Translations under genes and position numbers: made by a program
Notes under the pieces: generated by a model
What the model was told of the DNA's origin: nothing
What the model saw: the letters and a program-made list of their open reading frames with translations, nothing else
Database searches by the model: none
Source of the DNA: RI-43 sp033764725
Lineage (GTDB): Bacteria; Pseudomonadota; Alphaproteobacteria; Caulobacterales; Aquidulcibacteraceae
Length of the DNA stretch: 64,000 nt
Direction: 5' to 3'
Assembly: GCA_033764725.1 (NCBI GenBank)
Contig: JANRIR010000021.1
Location: 130,328 to 194,327, forward strand
In this document: piece by piece, positions 42,571 to 51,238 of the stretch
How the letters are laid out: each line of letters begins with the position of its first letter
Numbering within the stretch: the stretch's first letter is position 1

Positions 42571-43023
42571 ATGGCCGCATCCGCAAAGACCGCCGCGCCC
42601 GCTCGACGCGGTAAGTTCCAGCCCGGCGATTACGATTTGGCGGTGAAGCGCTCCGCAGCCGGGCTGGGCCTGTTTGCGAACCAGGCTATCCCGAAAGGCG
42701 TCTGCGTGGTGGAATACACAGGCCGCATGCTGACGCCGCAGGAGGAATACACCAGCCGCAGCAAATATCTCTTCGCGCTCAGCCCGCGGCGGACGATCGA
42801 CGGCTCGGCCCGTCACAACATCGCGCGCTACATCAATCATTCCTGCCGGCCGAATTGCGAGCCGATCATCCGCCGGGGCCGCGTCTTCATCATGAGCAAG
42901 CGCGCGATCAAGCCGGGCGAGGAGCTCGTCTATCATTACGGCAAGGATTACTACGAGAACCTGATCAAGAAGATCGGCTGCCGCTGCCCCAAGTGCCGGC
43001 CGGCGCTGAATGCACGCGGCTAA
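42571..43023 (+). CDS. SET-domain protein (lysine methyltransferase-like)
   Basis: This 150-residue protein starts at ATG 42571. It contains a compact SET domain: GLGLFANQAIPKGVCVVEYTGR, RYINHSCRPNCE (residues 87-97, catalytic NHSC), RAIKPGEELVYHYG and post-SET cysteines in CRCPKC (137-142). SET proteins methylate lysine with SAM; bacterial substrates are poorly known. It is divergent from the aminopeptidase and convergent with the TPR gene. Confidence 0.92.
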   Translation: MAASAKTAAPARRGKFQPGDYDLAVKRSAAGLGLFANQAIPKGVCVVEYTGRMLTPQEEYTSRSKYLFALSPRRTIDGSARHNIARYINHSCRPNCEPIIRRGRVFIMSKRAIKPGEELVYHYGKDYYENLIKKIGCRCPKCRPALNARG

Positions 43024-44564
43024 GGCGTTACGCCATAGCGCGCATAGTCCTGCGCGACCTGCGGCCGAAGCGCGGTTGCGCGCGCGAGATCGGCGTCGCC
43101 GTCATGGGCCCGCCCTAGCCGCACTGCCGCCAAGCCTCTACCGTAAAGGGCGTGGGCGTCATCTGGTTTCATCCGAACCGCCGCGTCGTAATCGGCCCAA
43201 GCCTCAGCGTACCTCCCAAGACGCAAAAATACCAAGCCGCGGCTGTCGCGATATTGAGACGTATCCTCAGACGCGATGGCGCGGTCGCAGGTCGCCAGCG
43301 CTACGTCAAGTTCAGCGTTGGCGACTGCCCGTGCCCAGCATCGTGAATTGAGCCCTGACGGATCGTCCGGCGTCATCCCTGCAAAGGCGTCGGCGTCGGC
43401 GATGGAACCCGCCGCGTCGCCCAAGCGCCCACGAATGACCGATCTGAACCGATATCCAGGCGGAGAAGCGGGGTCCAAGCGCAAGTGCTCTGTAAAGTCC
43501 GCGAGGGCAAGGGCGTCTTCGTTCGTGTTGGCGTAAACGCCGCCGCGTGAGAGGTACGCATGCGGATCGTCGGGATCGAGCCGGATCGATTCGTTCAAAT
43601 CGGCCAAAGCGCCGGGAATATCGCCAAGCGAGTACCGCGTCGCCCCGCGATTGGTGAGCGCGAATGTGTTGCTTGGATCGAGCGCAAGCGCGCGATCCAA
43701 GTCTGCGAGCGCTCGGGTGAACTCGCCGCGCTCACGCAGCACCCACGCGCGCGAAGTCAAAAAGTTTGGAATGTCCGGCGCAAGCTGAACCGCCATGTCA
43801 TAGTCCGCCAGCGCCAGCTCAAGCGTATCGCTATCGCCATGGAGAACGCCGCGTTCATAGTATGCCGCAGCGTAAGATGGACTAAGCGCAATCGCGCGAT
43901 CAAGCGCTGCGATCGCCTCGTCGGTGGCTTCCTGCGCGCTAAGCGCAAGGCCCAAACCGTAGTGTGCTTCCGCAGCGTTCGACCCTAGCGCGAGCAAAGC
44001 GCGGAAATCCGCTTCGGCGTGTTGGGGCTGATCGATCTCCAACCAGGCAAACCCGCGTCCCGCGAGCGCGCGCGCATACCGAGGATCGTTGCGCAGCGCG
44101 GCGTTGAAGTACGGCATCGCCTCCGCGGCGGTCGGTGACGCCGCTCCACGTGCCGAGAGCATTTCCGTGTTGCTTGGCATGAGCGCGAGCGCAGCGTCCA
44201 GCGTGCGTGAAGCCTTTTCAGCATCTCCCGATGCCAAAAACACAAACCCGAGTTGGCCCAACACGATACCGCTTTCGGGCTCCAGCGCCGCCGCTCGGGC
44301 GCAATCTACCTGTGCGGCGGCGAAGTCCCGCTCCTGCATGCGTAGATTGCATCGGCCGATCAGCGCTCGGACATCGTCGGGATTTTGCGCAAGGGCCGCA
44401 TCAAATTCTCTCGCAGCACCAGCGCGATCACCGCGTTCCGAAGCTTGGATGGCGCTCGCCGCCAAATCACCGGGCTTTTGCGATTGAGGAAACGCACAAG
44501 GCGCCGCGAACAGTCCAATCCCGCACGCAAGCGCTGCGGAAACGATAGAGACTACACGCGTCAT
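43020..44564 (-). CDS. Secreted TPR-repeat protein
   Basis: This 514-residue protein starts at ATG 44564 with a signal peptide (AALACGIGLFAAPCAFPQ). About ten to twelve tetratricopeptide repeats follow from residue 30, e.g. AIAALDRAIALSPSYAAAYYERG and ALADLDRALALDPSNTFALTNRG. It is probably periplasmic and a protein-protein scaffold. Its codon use is noticeably less GC-rich than its neighbours (more A/T third positions), which may reflect transfer. Its stop overlaps the SET gene by 4 bp. Confidence 0.88.
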   Translation of the reverse strand: MTRVVSIVSAALACGIGLFAAPCAFPQSQKPGDLAASAIQASERGDRAGAAREFDAALAQNPDDVRALIGRCNLRMQERDFAAAQVDCARAAALEPESGIVLGQLGFVFLASGDAEKASRTLDAALALMPSNTEMLSARGAASPTAAEAMPYFNAALRNDPRYARALAGRGFAWLEIDQPQHAEADFRALLALGSNAAEAHYGLGLALSAQEATDEAIAALDRAIALSPSYAAAYYERGVLHGDSDTLELALADYDMAVQLAPDIPNFLTSRAWVLRERGEFTRALADLDRALALDPSNTFALTNRGATRYSLGDIPGALADLNESIRLDPDDPHAYLSRGGVYANTNEDALALADFTEHLRLDPASPPGYRFRSVIRGRLGDAAGSIADADAFAGMTPDDPSGLNSRCWARAVANAELDVALATCDRAIASEDTSQYRDSRGLVFLRLGRYAEAWADYDAAVRMKPDDAHALYGRGLAAVRLGRAHDGDADLARATALRPQVAQDYARYGVTP

Positions 44565-44657
44565 AATGCGCCCCGAACGCCGTCGCCTGGTCACGATCAC
44601 CCGGGCGACTTTAGTTCAACTTCGGGTTACACGCCATCTGTGAGGCCACAATCCCAA

Positions 44658-44670
44658 AGAGTATATCATC
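44658..44670 (-). promoter_or_regulatory. Cluster motif site 7 (weak), upstream of second DUF1838 gene
   Basis: AGAGTATATCATC on the plus strand equals GATGATATACTCT on the minus strand. It has the GATATAC core but not CCAACTT. Relative to the DUF1838 gene at 44729 it is reversed compared with the other sites; relative to the TPR gene at 44564 it has the usual orientation but lies 94 bp away. Confidence 0.4.
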
Positions 44671-44728
44671 TTGACCTCAGCGCGCTGCGGGCCGAAGGCT
44701 TTGGCGAACGCGAACGGGGAGATGAACC

Positions 44729-45640
44729 ATGCGAAGATTGGCGGCGGCGCTGTTGGGCGCGGCTTTGGCGTTGGGCGCGGCGCTGCCCGCGGAGGCGCAG
44801 TCGCGCCGCGGGCAGGCGGTCGATCTGGCCACCTCGGAAGGCGCGCTGAAGGCGATGCGCCGACTGTGGTGCACAGAGACGGACGGCGAGCCGGTCTATT
44901 GGTTTTGGCAGGGCGAGGCCTATTCGCGCCGGCAGGGCGAGCGCGACCGGCATCTGTTCGACGTCCAGGGCCTCAATGTGCGCACATGCGCGGCCGCGAC
45001 CGATCCGCAGCGCGGCGAAGGCTTTCGCTCGGTCAGCCGCGAGCTTCTGATCTATCTCGATCCGCAGACCGGACAGCCGCTCGCGACCTGGACCAATCCC
45101 TGGTCGAACGAGACGGTCGAAGTGCTGCACGTCGCCAACGATCCGGTGAACGGCGAGTTTTACTTGCGCAATCGCGACGGCTCGCCGCTGCAATGGTCCG
45201 GCCAGCAGGTGGCGGGGCGCTGGTTCATGACCACGACGGTGCCGCTGTTCTATCCCAACCCGCTCGCCGGCGATTATCAGGCCGAAATCGGCGGGACCTA
45301 TCACGCCACCGAGATGTTCAATTTCATGGGCGACGTGGCCAACCTCACTGGCCCGCGCACCAGCTCAGCGGACGTCTATGTCGGATGGGTGCGAATGTCG
45401 TCGTGGCTGCCCTGGATGAAGATGGGCGGCCGCGATGGCGTGATCTATTTCCACACCGCTGGAAGAAAATTGATGCGCTGGGAGGACGTCTCGCCGCTGA
45501 TGCGCGAGGAAGTCGCGCGCTATTACCCGACCTACCGCAACCCGCCGCCGACGGACGATCGCCGTCCGAACGTGACGAGCTGGTCGTATTTCCGCGCTGT
45601 GCGCGAGGGCCGCGAACAGGTTCCTGACCGCACGCCCTGA
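44729..45640 (+). CDS. DUF1838 family protein, secreted (paralogue of 1325-2125)
   Basis: This 303-residue protein has a Sec signal peptide (ALLGAALALGAALPAEAQ). The body has GEPVYWFWQGEAYSRR, RHLFDVQGLNVRTC, RELLIYLDPQTGQPLATW and a C-terminal ARYYPTYRNPPP. These correspond to GDPVYW, RKTYLYLDKETG and the terminal region of the first copy. The function is unknown. It is monocistronic and ends at a strong terminator (45660-45690). Confidence 0.82.
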   Translation: MRRLAAALLGAALALGAALPAEAQSRRGQAVDLATSEGALKAMRRLWCTETDGEPVYWFWQGEAYSRRQGERDRHLFDVQGLNVRTCAAATDPQRGEGFRSVSRELLIYLDPQTGQPLATWTNPWSNETVEVLHVANDPVNGEFYLRNRDGSPLQWSGQQVAGRWFMTTTVPLFYPNPLAGDYQAEIGGTYHATEMFNFMGDVANLTGPRTSSADVYVGWVRMSSWLPWMKMGGRDGVIYFHTAGRKLMRWEDVSPLMREEVARYYPTYRNPPPTDDRRPNVTSWSYFRAVREGREQVPDRTP

Positions 45641-45659
45641 AGCGCAGCGCGCTCATGAA

Positions 45660-45690
45660 AACGCCCCGGAGCGATCCGGGGCGTTTTTTT
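45660..45690 (+). terminator. Rho-independent terminator after the second DUF1838 gene
   Basis: AACGCCCCGGA, a GCGA loop and TCCGGGGCGTT form a perfect 11 bp stem followed by seven T residues. It lies between convergent genes and could act on both strands. Confidence 0.9.
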
Positions 45691-45709
45691 CGCACGCTGC
45701 GGCGTTCGC

Positions 45710-46402
45710 TCAGAACGGCTTCACCGCGCCAAAGAAGCCAGTGGTGGCGATGCCGATCCAATAGAAATAGGCCACGAAGCGCCCAAGCCCGATCGACCTC
45801 TTCAGCGTCGCCTCGACCGTTGCGTTCGGCCCTTGCGCCAGAACGGCGAACATTTTCTGCCATTCGTGCATGATCAGCCGCAGCACCACTCCGATGCACA
45901 GCATCAGGCCGAAGGTCAGCATCTTGGCGGAATACCATTTCTGCCCCTCGCCCGCCGCGAGCGGCCCATAGCCGAGCAACGAGGAAATCGACACGATCAG
46001 CAGCGTTGGGATCAGCAGATAGCGCGTCCAATCCTCGATGCCGGAGAGCGTATGCCAGATCGGCTTGCCGCGCGTGACATAGGCGCCGAGCGTCAGCGCC
46101 AGCCAGGCGGCGTAGAGCGCCCACATGCCGACGAGCCAGGCGCCGCCGAGCGGCTGAATGCCCCAAAGATAGCCCATGTGCAGGCCCAGCGGCAGCAGCG
46201 AGATGATCCCGATGCGGGCCAGGATGTCGATGCGATAGGCCGTCTCCATGTGGCGGCCGCGCTCCTCGAGGCTCAACGCCGGGTTGACCACCTTGTAGGA
46301 GGTCTGGAACACGCCCCACTCTCCGCCCAGCCAATAGACCATCGCGAGAATGTGCAGCCAGCGCAGGATCGCCAGCTCGTTGGTGGCCAGAAACTCGGCC
46401 AT
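45710..46402 (-). CDS. Integral membrane protein, paralogue of 9915-10547
   Basis: This 230-residue protein has about five to six hydrophobic segments. The first carries LRWLHILAMVYWLGGEWGVFQTSYKVVNP, matching HVLVFVYWLGGDLGAF in the copy near 9.9 kb. Charged residues between helices (ALSLEERGRHMETAYRID) also align roughly. The motif lies 34 bp upstream. The family is unassigned; a haem- or metal-associated respiratory role is conceivable. Confidence 0.75.
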   Translation of the reverse strand: MAEFLATNELAILRWLHILAMVYWLGGEWGVFQTSYKVVNPALSLEERGRHMETAYRIDILARIGIISLLPLGLHMGYLWGIQPLGGAWLVGMWALYAAWLALTLGAYVTRGKPIWHTLSGIEDWTRYLLIPTLLIVSISSLLGYGPLAAGEGQKWYSAKMLTFGLMLCIGVVLRLIMHEWQKMFAVLAQGPNATVEATLKRSIGLGRFVAYFYWIGIATTGFFGAVKPF

Positions 46403-46432
46403 GTCGCCCTCTCCAAAACCGCGTTCGGGGCA

Positions 46433-46450
46433 AAGTTGGTATATCTTTTC
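46433..46450 (-). promoter_or_regulatory. Cluster motif site 8 (membrane protein / MFS divergent region)
   Basis: The minus strand reads GAAAAGATATACCAACTT, ending about 31-34 bp before the start of the membrane protein gene at 46402. The MFS gene starts 85 bp away on the other side. Confidence 0.7.
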
Positions 46451-46534
46451 CCCTTGTGGTCAATCAGGACTAGGCGCGGCATTTGATTTTCGCCACCGTG
46501 CGTTTCGGCCGCACGGGCGGCCCGGAGGGCGGGG

Positions 46535-47782
46535 ATGAGCGAAGCGACGGCGGACGCGCAAGGCGCGCAGGGCGGCGAGTTCAAGCGCGGCGGCGGCGTC
46601 GTCCTTGCGGCGGCCTTCGGCATCGGCCTCGGCCTGTCGCCGCTGCCCTTCTACACGCTGGCCGTCTTCGCCCGTCCGCTGGCGCAGGAGTTCGGCTGGG
46701 ATTTCGGCCAGATCATGTTCTCGCTGACGATCATGACGCTGGCCGTGTTTCTGATGGGGCCGGTGGTCGGGATCGCTGCCGACCGCTTCGGCGCGCGCCG
46801 CGTGGCGATCGGCTCCGTCGTGTTGTTCTCACTCACCTTCGCAGGCTTTGCGCTGACCAACGGCTCGCTGCCGCTGTTCTACGCAAACTGGGCGATCATG
46901 GCCGCGCTCGGCGCAGGGACCCTGCCGATCACCTGGACGCGCGGCGTCAACAGCTTCTTCGTCGCCAATCGGGGGCTTGCGCTGGGCCTGTCGCTGATGG
47001 CGACGGGATTGTGCGGCTTCGTCGCGCCGCGGCTCGCGGAATTCCTGATCCAGACGCAGGGCTGGCGCGTCGCCTATCTGGCGATCGCGGCGCTGCCGCT
47101 GCTGATCGCGCTGCCCATCGCATTGCTGTTCTTCCGCGAGGCGGGGCGCGACGGCGTCGCCGCGATCGCCGCGCCGCAATACGGCAAGACGCTGCGCGAG
47201 GCGGTGGTCGATTGGCGGTTCTGGGTGCTGGGCGTGGCGTTCGTGCCGATCTCCCTGGCGCTCGGCGGGCCGGTGCCGAACATGGTGGCGATCATGGAAT
47301 CCAAGCAGTTCGACCGCGAAACCGCGGTGGGGCTGCTCAGCTTCGTCGGGCTGTCGGTCATCGTGGGGCGCGTCGCCGGCGGCTGGCTGATCGATCGGCT
47401 GTGGGCGCCGGGCGTCGCGTTCGTGATGCTGTCGCTGCCGGCGATCTCGCTGCTGCTGTTGTCGCAGATGGATACGCTGCCCTATTGGCTGGCGTTGTCG
47501 AGCGTCATTCTGATCGGCGTCGCGCTCGGCGTCGAATACGATTTCATGGCCTATATGGTGGTGCGCTATTTCGGCATGCGCGCCTATGCCGGGATTTACG
47601 GCTCGCTCTACGGCTTCTTCGCGATGGGCGCGGGCTTCGGGCCGGCCGTCTTCGGCGCGGTGTTCGCGCACCAGGGCACCTATGATCCCGTGCTGCTGAT
47701 CGCTGCGGTGCTGACCTTGATCGGCTCGGCCCTGCTTTTGACGCTTGGAAAATATCCGACCTTCAAAAGGGATGCGGCGTGA
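46535..47782 (+). CDS. Major facilitator superfamily transporter
   Basis: The protein has 415 residues, ATG 46535 and about 12 transmembrane helices. The loop 2-3 motif GIAADRFGARRVAIGS and the later GRVAGGWLIDRLW are typical MFS motifs. The organisation resembles monocarboxylate/OFA-type exchangers. As neighbour of motif site 8 it may be the inner-membrane importer that partners the TonB receptor. The substrate is unknown. Confidence 0.92.
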   Translation: MSEATADAQGAQGGEFKRGGGVVLAAAFGIGLGLSPLPFYTLAVFARPLAQEFGWDFGQIMFSLTIMTLAVFLMGPVVGIAADRFGARRVAIGSVVLFSLTFAGFALTNGSLPLFYANWAIMAALGAGTLPITWTRGVNSFFVANRGLALGLSLMATGLCGFVAPRLAEFLIQTQGWRVAYLAIAALPLLIALPIALLFFREAGRDGVAAIAAPQYGKTLREAVVDWRFWVLGVAFVPISLALGGPVPNMVAIMESKQFDRETAVGLLSFVGLSVIVGRVAGGWLIDRLWAPGVAFVMLSLPAISLLLLSQMDTLPYWLALSSVILIGVALGVEYDFMAYMVVRYFGMRAYAGIYGSLYGFFAMGAGFGPAVFGAVFAHQGTYDPVLLIAAVLTLIGSALLLTLGKYPTFKRDAA

Positions 47783-47848
47783 GGCGCCGCCGTTTCGCCG
47801 TTTTGCCGCGCGATCGTGCAATGTTTGCTATTATCTGAAAGGACCTCC

Positions 47849-48016
47849 ATGCGCCGCACGATCGCCGCCTTGTTCGCGCTGACGCTGCTGGGCGGATGCA
47901 TGTCGATCCTCAAGGCCGCGTGGGACGATCAGGCCGAACGCGATTGCTACGAAAGCCGCGACCCTGGCGGCTGCCTCAGCCGCGTCGACGAAATCCAGCG
48001 CGAACGGGATCGCTGA
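47849..48016 (+). CDS. Small lipoprotein (55 residues)
   Basis: The start ATG 47849 follows AAAGGACC. The lipobox ALTLLGGCMS places Cys19 at the processing site. The short mature part has two further cysteines (RDCYESRDPGGCLSR), which may form a disulfide. No family was recognised. Confidence 0.7.
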   Translation: MRRTIAALFALTLLGGCMSILKAAWDDQAERDCYESRDPGGCLSRVDEIQRERDR

Positions 48017-48019
48017 ACC

Positions 48020-48679
48020 TCAATTCGCGCCATAATCGCCGAAGGTCAGGCCGGTCGCGGTCGAAAGCTCGGCGAGCAATTGCGCTTCGTTCAGCACCTT
48101 GATCGTACGCATGCCCATGTCGCGCGCCGGCTTCAGATTGATGCCGAGATCGTCGAGATACACGCAGGCGCGGGGATCGACGTCGAGCGCTTCGCACATC
48201 AGCGCATAGATGCGCGGATCAGGCTTGCGAATGCCGATCTTGGAGCTTTCGATCACATGATCGAACAGCGCCATCACCGCAGCGACCGCGCGCGCCTTTT
48301 CCGCCGTGCGCGCCATGCCGGCGCCCTCGCCGGCGGGGACATTGTTGGTGATGCAGCCAACCTTCGCGACGGTCTTGCAGGCGCGCAGCGCCGCAACCAC
48401 GCGCGGCCGCACATCGCCTGACAGCAGCGACAGCACGTCTGCGCCCTGCACGCGCCGCCCCAAGGCCGCGCTTTCTTCCGCGAACAGGCGATCGAAGGCG
48501 GCGGCGTCGATTTCGGCCCGCTCGAACAGCGCCCAGGCGTTGTCGTGCGGGTTCGTTGCGTTGACGCTGCGGATGAAATCGCGCGGCAGGCCGCGCTCGG
48601 CCTCGAAGCGGTTGAAGGCTTCGAAGGGCGACGTGGTCAGCACGCCGCCAAAGTCCCAGATCACAGCTTGAAGGGTCAA
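48020..48679 (-). CDS. HAD-superfamily hydrolase
   Basis: This 219-residue protein has motif I WDFGGVLT (nucleophile Asp, Gly in the second-Asp place, as in epoxide-hydrolase N-domain and ACAD10-like HADs), motif II GCITNN, motif III Lys in SSKIGIRKPDP and motif IV YLDDLGINL. It is likely a phosphatase or related hydrolase of a small metabolite. Confidence 0.9.
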   Translation of the reverse strand: MTLQAVIWDFGGVLTTSPFEAFNRFEAERGLPRDFIRSVNATNPHDNAWALFERAEIDAAAFDRLFAEESAALGRRVQGADVLSLLSGDVRPRVVAALRACKTVAKVGCITNNVPAGEGAGMARTAEKARAVAAVMALFDHVIESSKIGIRKPDPRIYALMCEALDVDPRACVYLDDLGINLKPARDMGMRTIKVLNEAQLLAELSTATGLTFGDYGAN

Positions 48680-48682
48680 AGT

Positions 48683-49450
48683 TCAGCAGCCCGCATTGTC
48701 GTCCGTCCAGCCCAGAAGCGCGCCGTTGGGGGCGCGGACTTCCGGCGCGGCGTAACATTCTCCACCCGGATTCTCACCTGGCGCCCGATAGAAGACGGGA
48801 TCGAATTGCGAGGCGATCTGCAGCGTTTCGTCGGCTGGCGCATTGATCACCGGGCCGGCGCCGGCGGGCGCGCGGCAATCGATCCTGTTTTGCAACAGGC
48901 CGAGACGCACCAGAACGCGTCCATCGGCTTCACGCCCGGCATAGGCCACCGGCGCGCGCTGCGGCTGCACGGCGAGACAAGCGTCGATCGCGGGAATGAG
49001 GTCGAGAAGCGCGTTGTCCCAACGGCGGTAGGCGCAACCGCGATAGGAGTCGCCGCCTTCGACCTGAACGCTGGCCGTCCAGGGAATGCCGCTTTCGGCC
49101 CCGATCGCGCAGACCGCGTTTTCGAGCGTCACCTGCACGGCGCCGGCGCCGATGCGGGCGCGTCCGTCCGCAGCGATGACTGGCGCAGCGTAATCCGCTT
49201 TCACGATGAGGCCTTGGGCGATGTCCTCGAGCGTCAGCCCGGCTTCGGGGTCGATGGTGAGGCGCCATTCCGGCGCAGCGCCGCGCGCGGTCAGCCGGCC
49301 AGCGATCGCGCCAGCCTCCATCGGCGGCGCAAGCGGCGCGGGCGGCGCCGTCGCCGGCGCCGGCTCGGTCTGTGCGCCGCGCTCGGGCGGCGGCTCAAGA
49401 TTGCACGCCGCCAGGGCCGTCAAGGCCGCCGCCGCGATCCAGGCACGCAT
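48683..49450 (-). CDS. Lipoprotein of unknown function
   Basis: This 255-residue lipoprotein (lipobox LTALAAC, Cys16) has a Pro/Ala-rich linker, then an EWRLTIDPEAGLTLEDI segment and Cys-containing loops (GDSYRGCAYRRWDN, AIDACLAV, NRIDCRAPAG). The first part recalls COG3650-type periplasmic lipoproteins that contain an xPxWxLxI strand. It lies 3 bp upstream of the HAD gene. Confidence 0.75.
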   Translation of the reverse strand: MRAWIAAAALTALAACNLEPPPERGAQTEPAPATAPPAPLAPPMEAGAIAGRLTARGAAPEWRLTIDPEAGLTLEDIAQGLIVKADYAAPVIAADGRARIGAGAVQVTLENAVCAIGAESGIPWTASVQVEGGDSYRGCAYRRWDNALLDLIPAIDACLAVQPQRAPVAYAGREADGRVLVRLGLLQNRIDCRAPAGAGPVINAPADETLQIASQFDPVFYRAPGENPGGECYAAPEVRAPNGALLGWTDDNAGC

Positions 49451-49558
49451 TCGGGCGCTCCGCTCCACCGCTCCGCGACACCATAGCGGCGCGGCCGCCG
49501 CCGGCAAAGCGCGCCGCGCCGTTTGCGCCGCGCCTGAGGCGCGCGCTACACACGCTCC

Positions 49559-50461
49559 GTGGCTCAACCGTCCGCGCATCTCCCCCGCGTCGACAATCTG
49601 CGCGGCGCACTCTGGATGCTTGCGTCGGCGGCGGCGTTCACCGTCATGACGACGCTGATCAAATATCTCGGCGACGCCTATCCCGCCACCGTGCAGACCT
49701 TCTACCGGCAAGCCGCGGGCCTCATCGTGCTTGCGCCGATCATCCTGCGCGATCCGCGCGGCGCATTCCGCACCACGCGCCCCGGCATTTTGCTGTTCAG
49801 ATCGTCGGCCGGCACGGTGGGGATGATCCTGGCCTTCTACGCCTATCAGAAACTGCCGCTCGCCGACGCCAATGCGCTGTCCTTCACGCGCACCTTGTGG
49901 ATCGTGCCGCTCGCGGCGTTTGCGCTGGGCGAAACGGTGGGGCCGCGGCGGGCGATTGCGGCGTGCGTCGGATTCATCGGCGTGCTGCTGATGCTGCAGC
50001 CGCAGAACGGCTTCAATGTCGGCTTGGCGGGGTTGGCCGCGCTCGCCTCGGCGTTCCTGTTCGCGCTGACCATCACCGGTATGAAAATCCTCACGCGCGA
50101 CCATTCGACGACGACGCTGTTGGTCTGGGCCGCCGCGCTCGGCTTTGTCTTTGCGTTGCCGCCGGCGCTGTTGGAATGGCGCTGGCCGACTTTGCCGGAT
50201 CTCGGCCTGCTCGCCGCCATGGGCGTGCTCGGCGTGGTGACGCAGGCGTGCTACATCAAGGGCATGGCGCTGGGCGATGCGGCCGCGATGGCGCCGATCG
50301 ATTATACCCGCCTGGTGATGTCGCTCGCGATCGGGTTGGTGCTGTTTCAGGAAACGCCGAACCCGATCACCATGGCGGGCGCTGCCATCGTCATCGCTTC
50401 GACGCTCTACATCACCTGGCGCGAAGCGCGCCTCGTCAGGCCGCCTGTACAACCAGAATAA
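49559..50461 (+). CDS. EamA/DMT-family transporter
   Basis: The protein has 300 residues from GTG 49559 and ten hydrophobic segments in two EamA repeats: GALWMLASAAAFTVMTTLIKYLGDAYPATVQTFYRQ and LAALASAFLFALTITGMKIL. It likely exports or imports small metabolites. The 3' end overlaps the convergent YhhN gene by 26 bp. Confidence 0.92.
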   Translation: MAQPSAHLPRVDNLRGALWMLASAAAFTVMTTLIKYLGDAYPATVQTFYRQAAGLIVLAPIILRDPRGAFRTTRPGILLFRSSAGTVGMILAFYAYQKLPLADANALSFTRTLWIVPLAAFALGETVGPRRAIAACVGFIGVLLMLQPQNGFNVGLAGLAALASAFLFALTITGMKILTRDHSTTTLLVWAAALGFVFALPPALLEWRWPTLPDLGLLAAMGVLGVVTQACYIKGMALGDAAAMAPIDYTRLVMSLAIGLVLFQETPNPITMAGAAIVIASTLYITWREARLVRPPVQPE

Positions 50462-51104
50462 TTCCGAGCGGGATCAGAAGCTGCGCAGCGTAGTATGTCC
50501 ACCAGACGATATGCGGCGTGACACGGCGGCGCCGATCGCCTTCGGCGAGGCGAAACATTTCCGCCGCAAGCACCGCATCGGACACGAGAAAGGCAAGCGC
50601 GCCCACCATCGCGGGCCAACCGCGCCAGTCGAGCATCATCGCCATCGACGCCATCGCCGCGATGGCGATGAGGTAGAGCGCGACCGGCGCCGCCATCGCC
50701 TTCAGACCAGGCCAAAGCCACACGTACCAGGCGATGGCGAAGAGCCAGATCGCGCCGATGGCGCCGTAGCGCGGCCACAGCGGCCCGAGGTCGCCGGCGA
50801 ACACCCATAGGAAGAACAGCCCGACCAAATAGGCCAGCTGCGCGAGGAGAAACAGGCCAATGCCAAGCGCCGTCGCCGCGCGCGCGATGAAGGCCAGCGC
50901 GAAGTCCCCCGCAGCGCTCAGGCCAAGCGCCAGCACCAGAACGGGGTGCGCGCCCGCCGCCGAGAGCCCGACGGCTAGAAACCCGACCGCCCCGGTCTTG
51001 ATCAGCGCCCGCGCGAGGCTCGGCGGGCCGGTCAGCCAGAACAACCCGTAGGCGGCGGCGCAGATGAGGGAGGCGACAAGCCAGGACAGAACGGCGAGGG
51101 TCAT
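50436..51104 (-). CDS. Lysoplasmalogenase-like (YhhN family) membrane protein
   Basis: This 222-residue protein with about seven transmembrane helices has the YhhN/TMEM86 motifs LIKTGAVGFLAVGL, GLSAAGDFALA and FLVSDAVLAAEMFR. Family members hydrolyse the vinyl-ether bond of lysoplasmalogens or are of unknown function. The conserved Asp residues after helices 3 and 6 are retained (GDFALA, SDAVLA). Confidence 0.88.
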   Translation of the reverse strand: MTLAVLSWLVASLICAAAYGLFWLTGPPSLARALIKTGAVGFLAVGLSAAGAHPVLVLALGLSAAGDFALAFIARAATALGIGLFLLAQLAYLVGLFFLWVFAGDLGPLWPRYGAIGAIWLFAIAWYVWLWPGLKAMAAPVALYLIAIAAMASMAMMLDWRGWPAMVGALAFLVSDAVLAAEMFRLAEGDRRRRVTPHIVWWTYYAAQLLIPLGIILVVQAA

Positions 51105-51238
51105 GCCTACGCCCTACAGCCTGCGCACGGGCCGGGCTACGCGCGCGCCGCGCCTGTCGTCGCGCCTATCGCTGCGACAGCATCGACAGATGCGCGCCGG
51201 CGCTTAGAGTGCGGCCAAATCCCAAGGGAGAGGCTCAC

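Noticed and set aside
48683..50452. 589-codon open frame extending the lipoprotein upstream through the EamA gene
   Set aside because: The lipoprotein signal starts at 49450; upstream residues are a low-complexity shadow of the EamA gene on the opposite strand.
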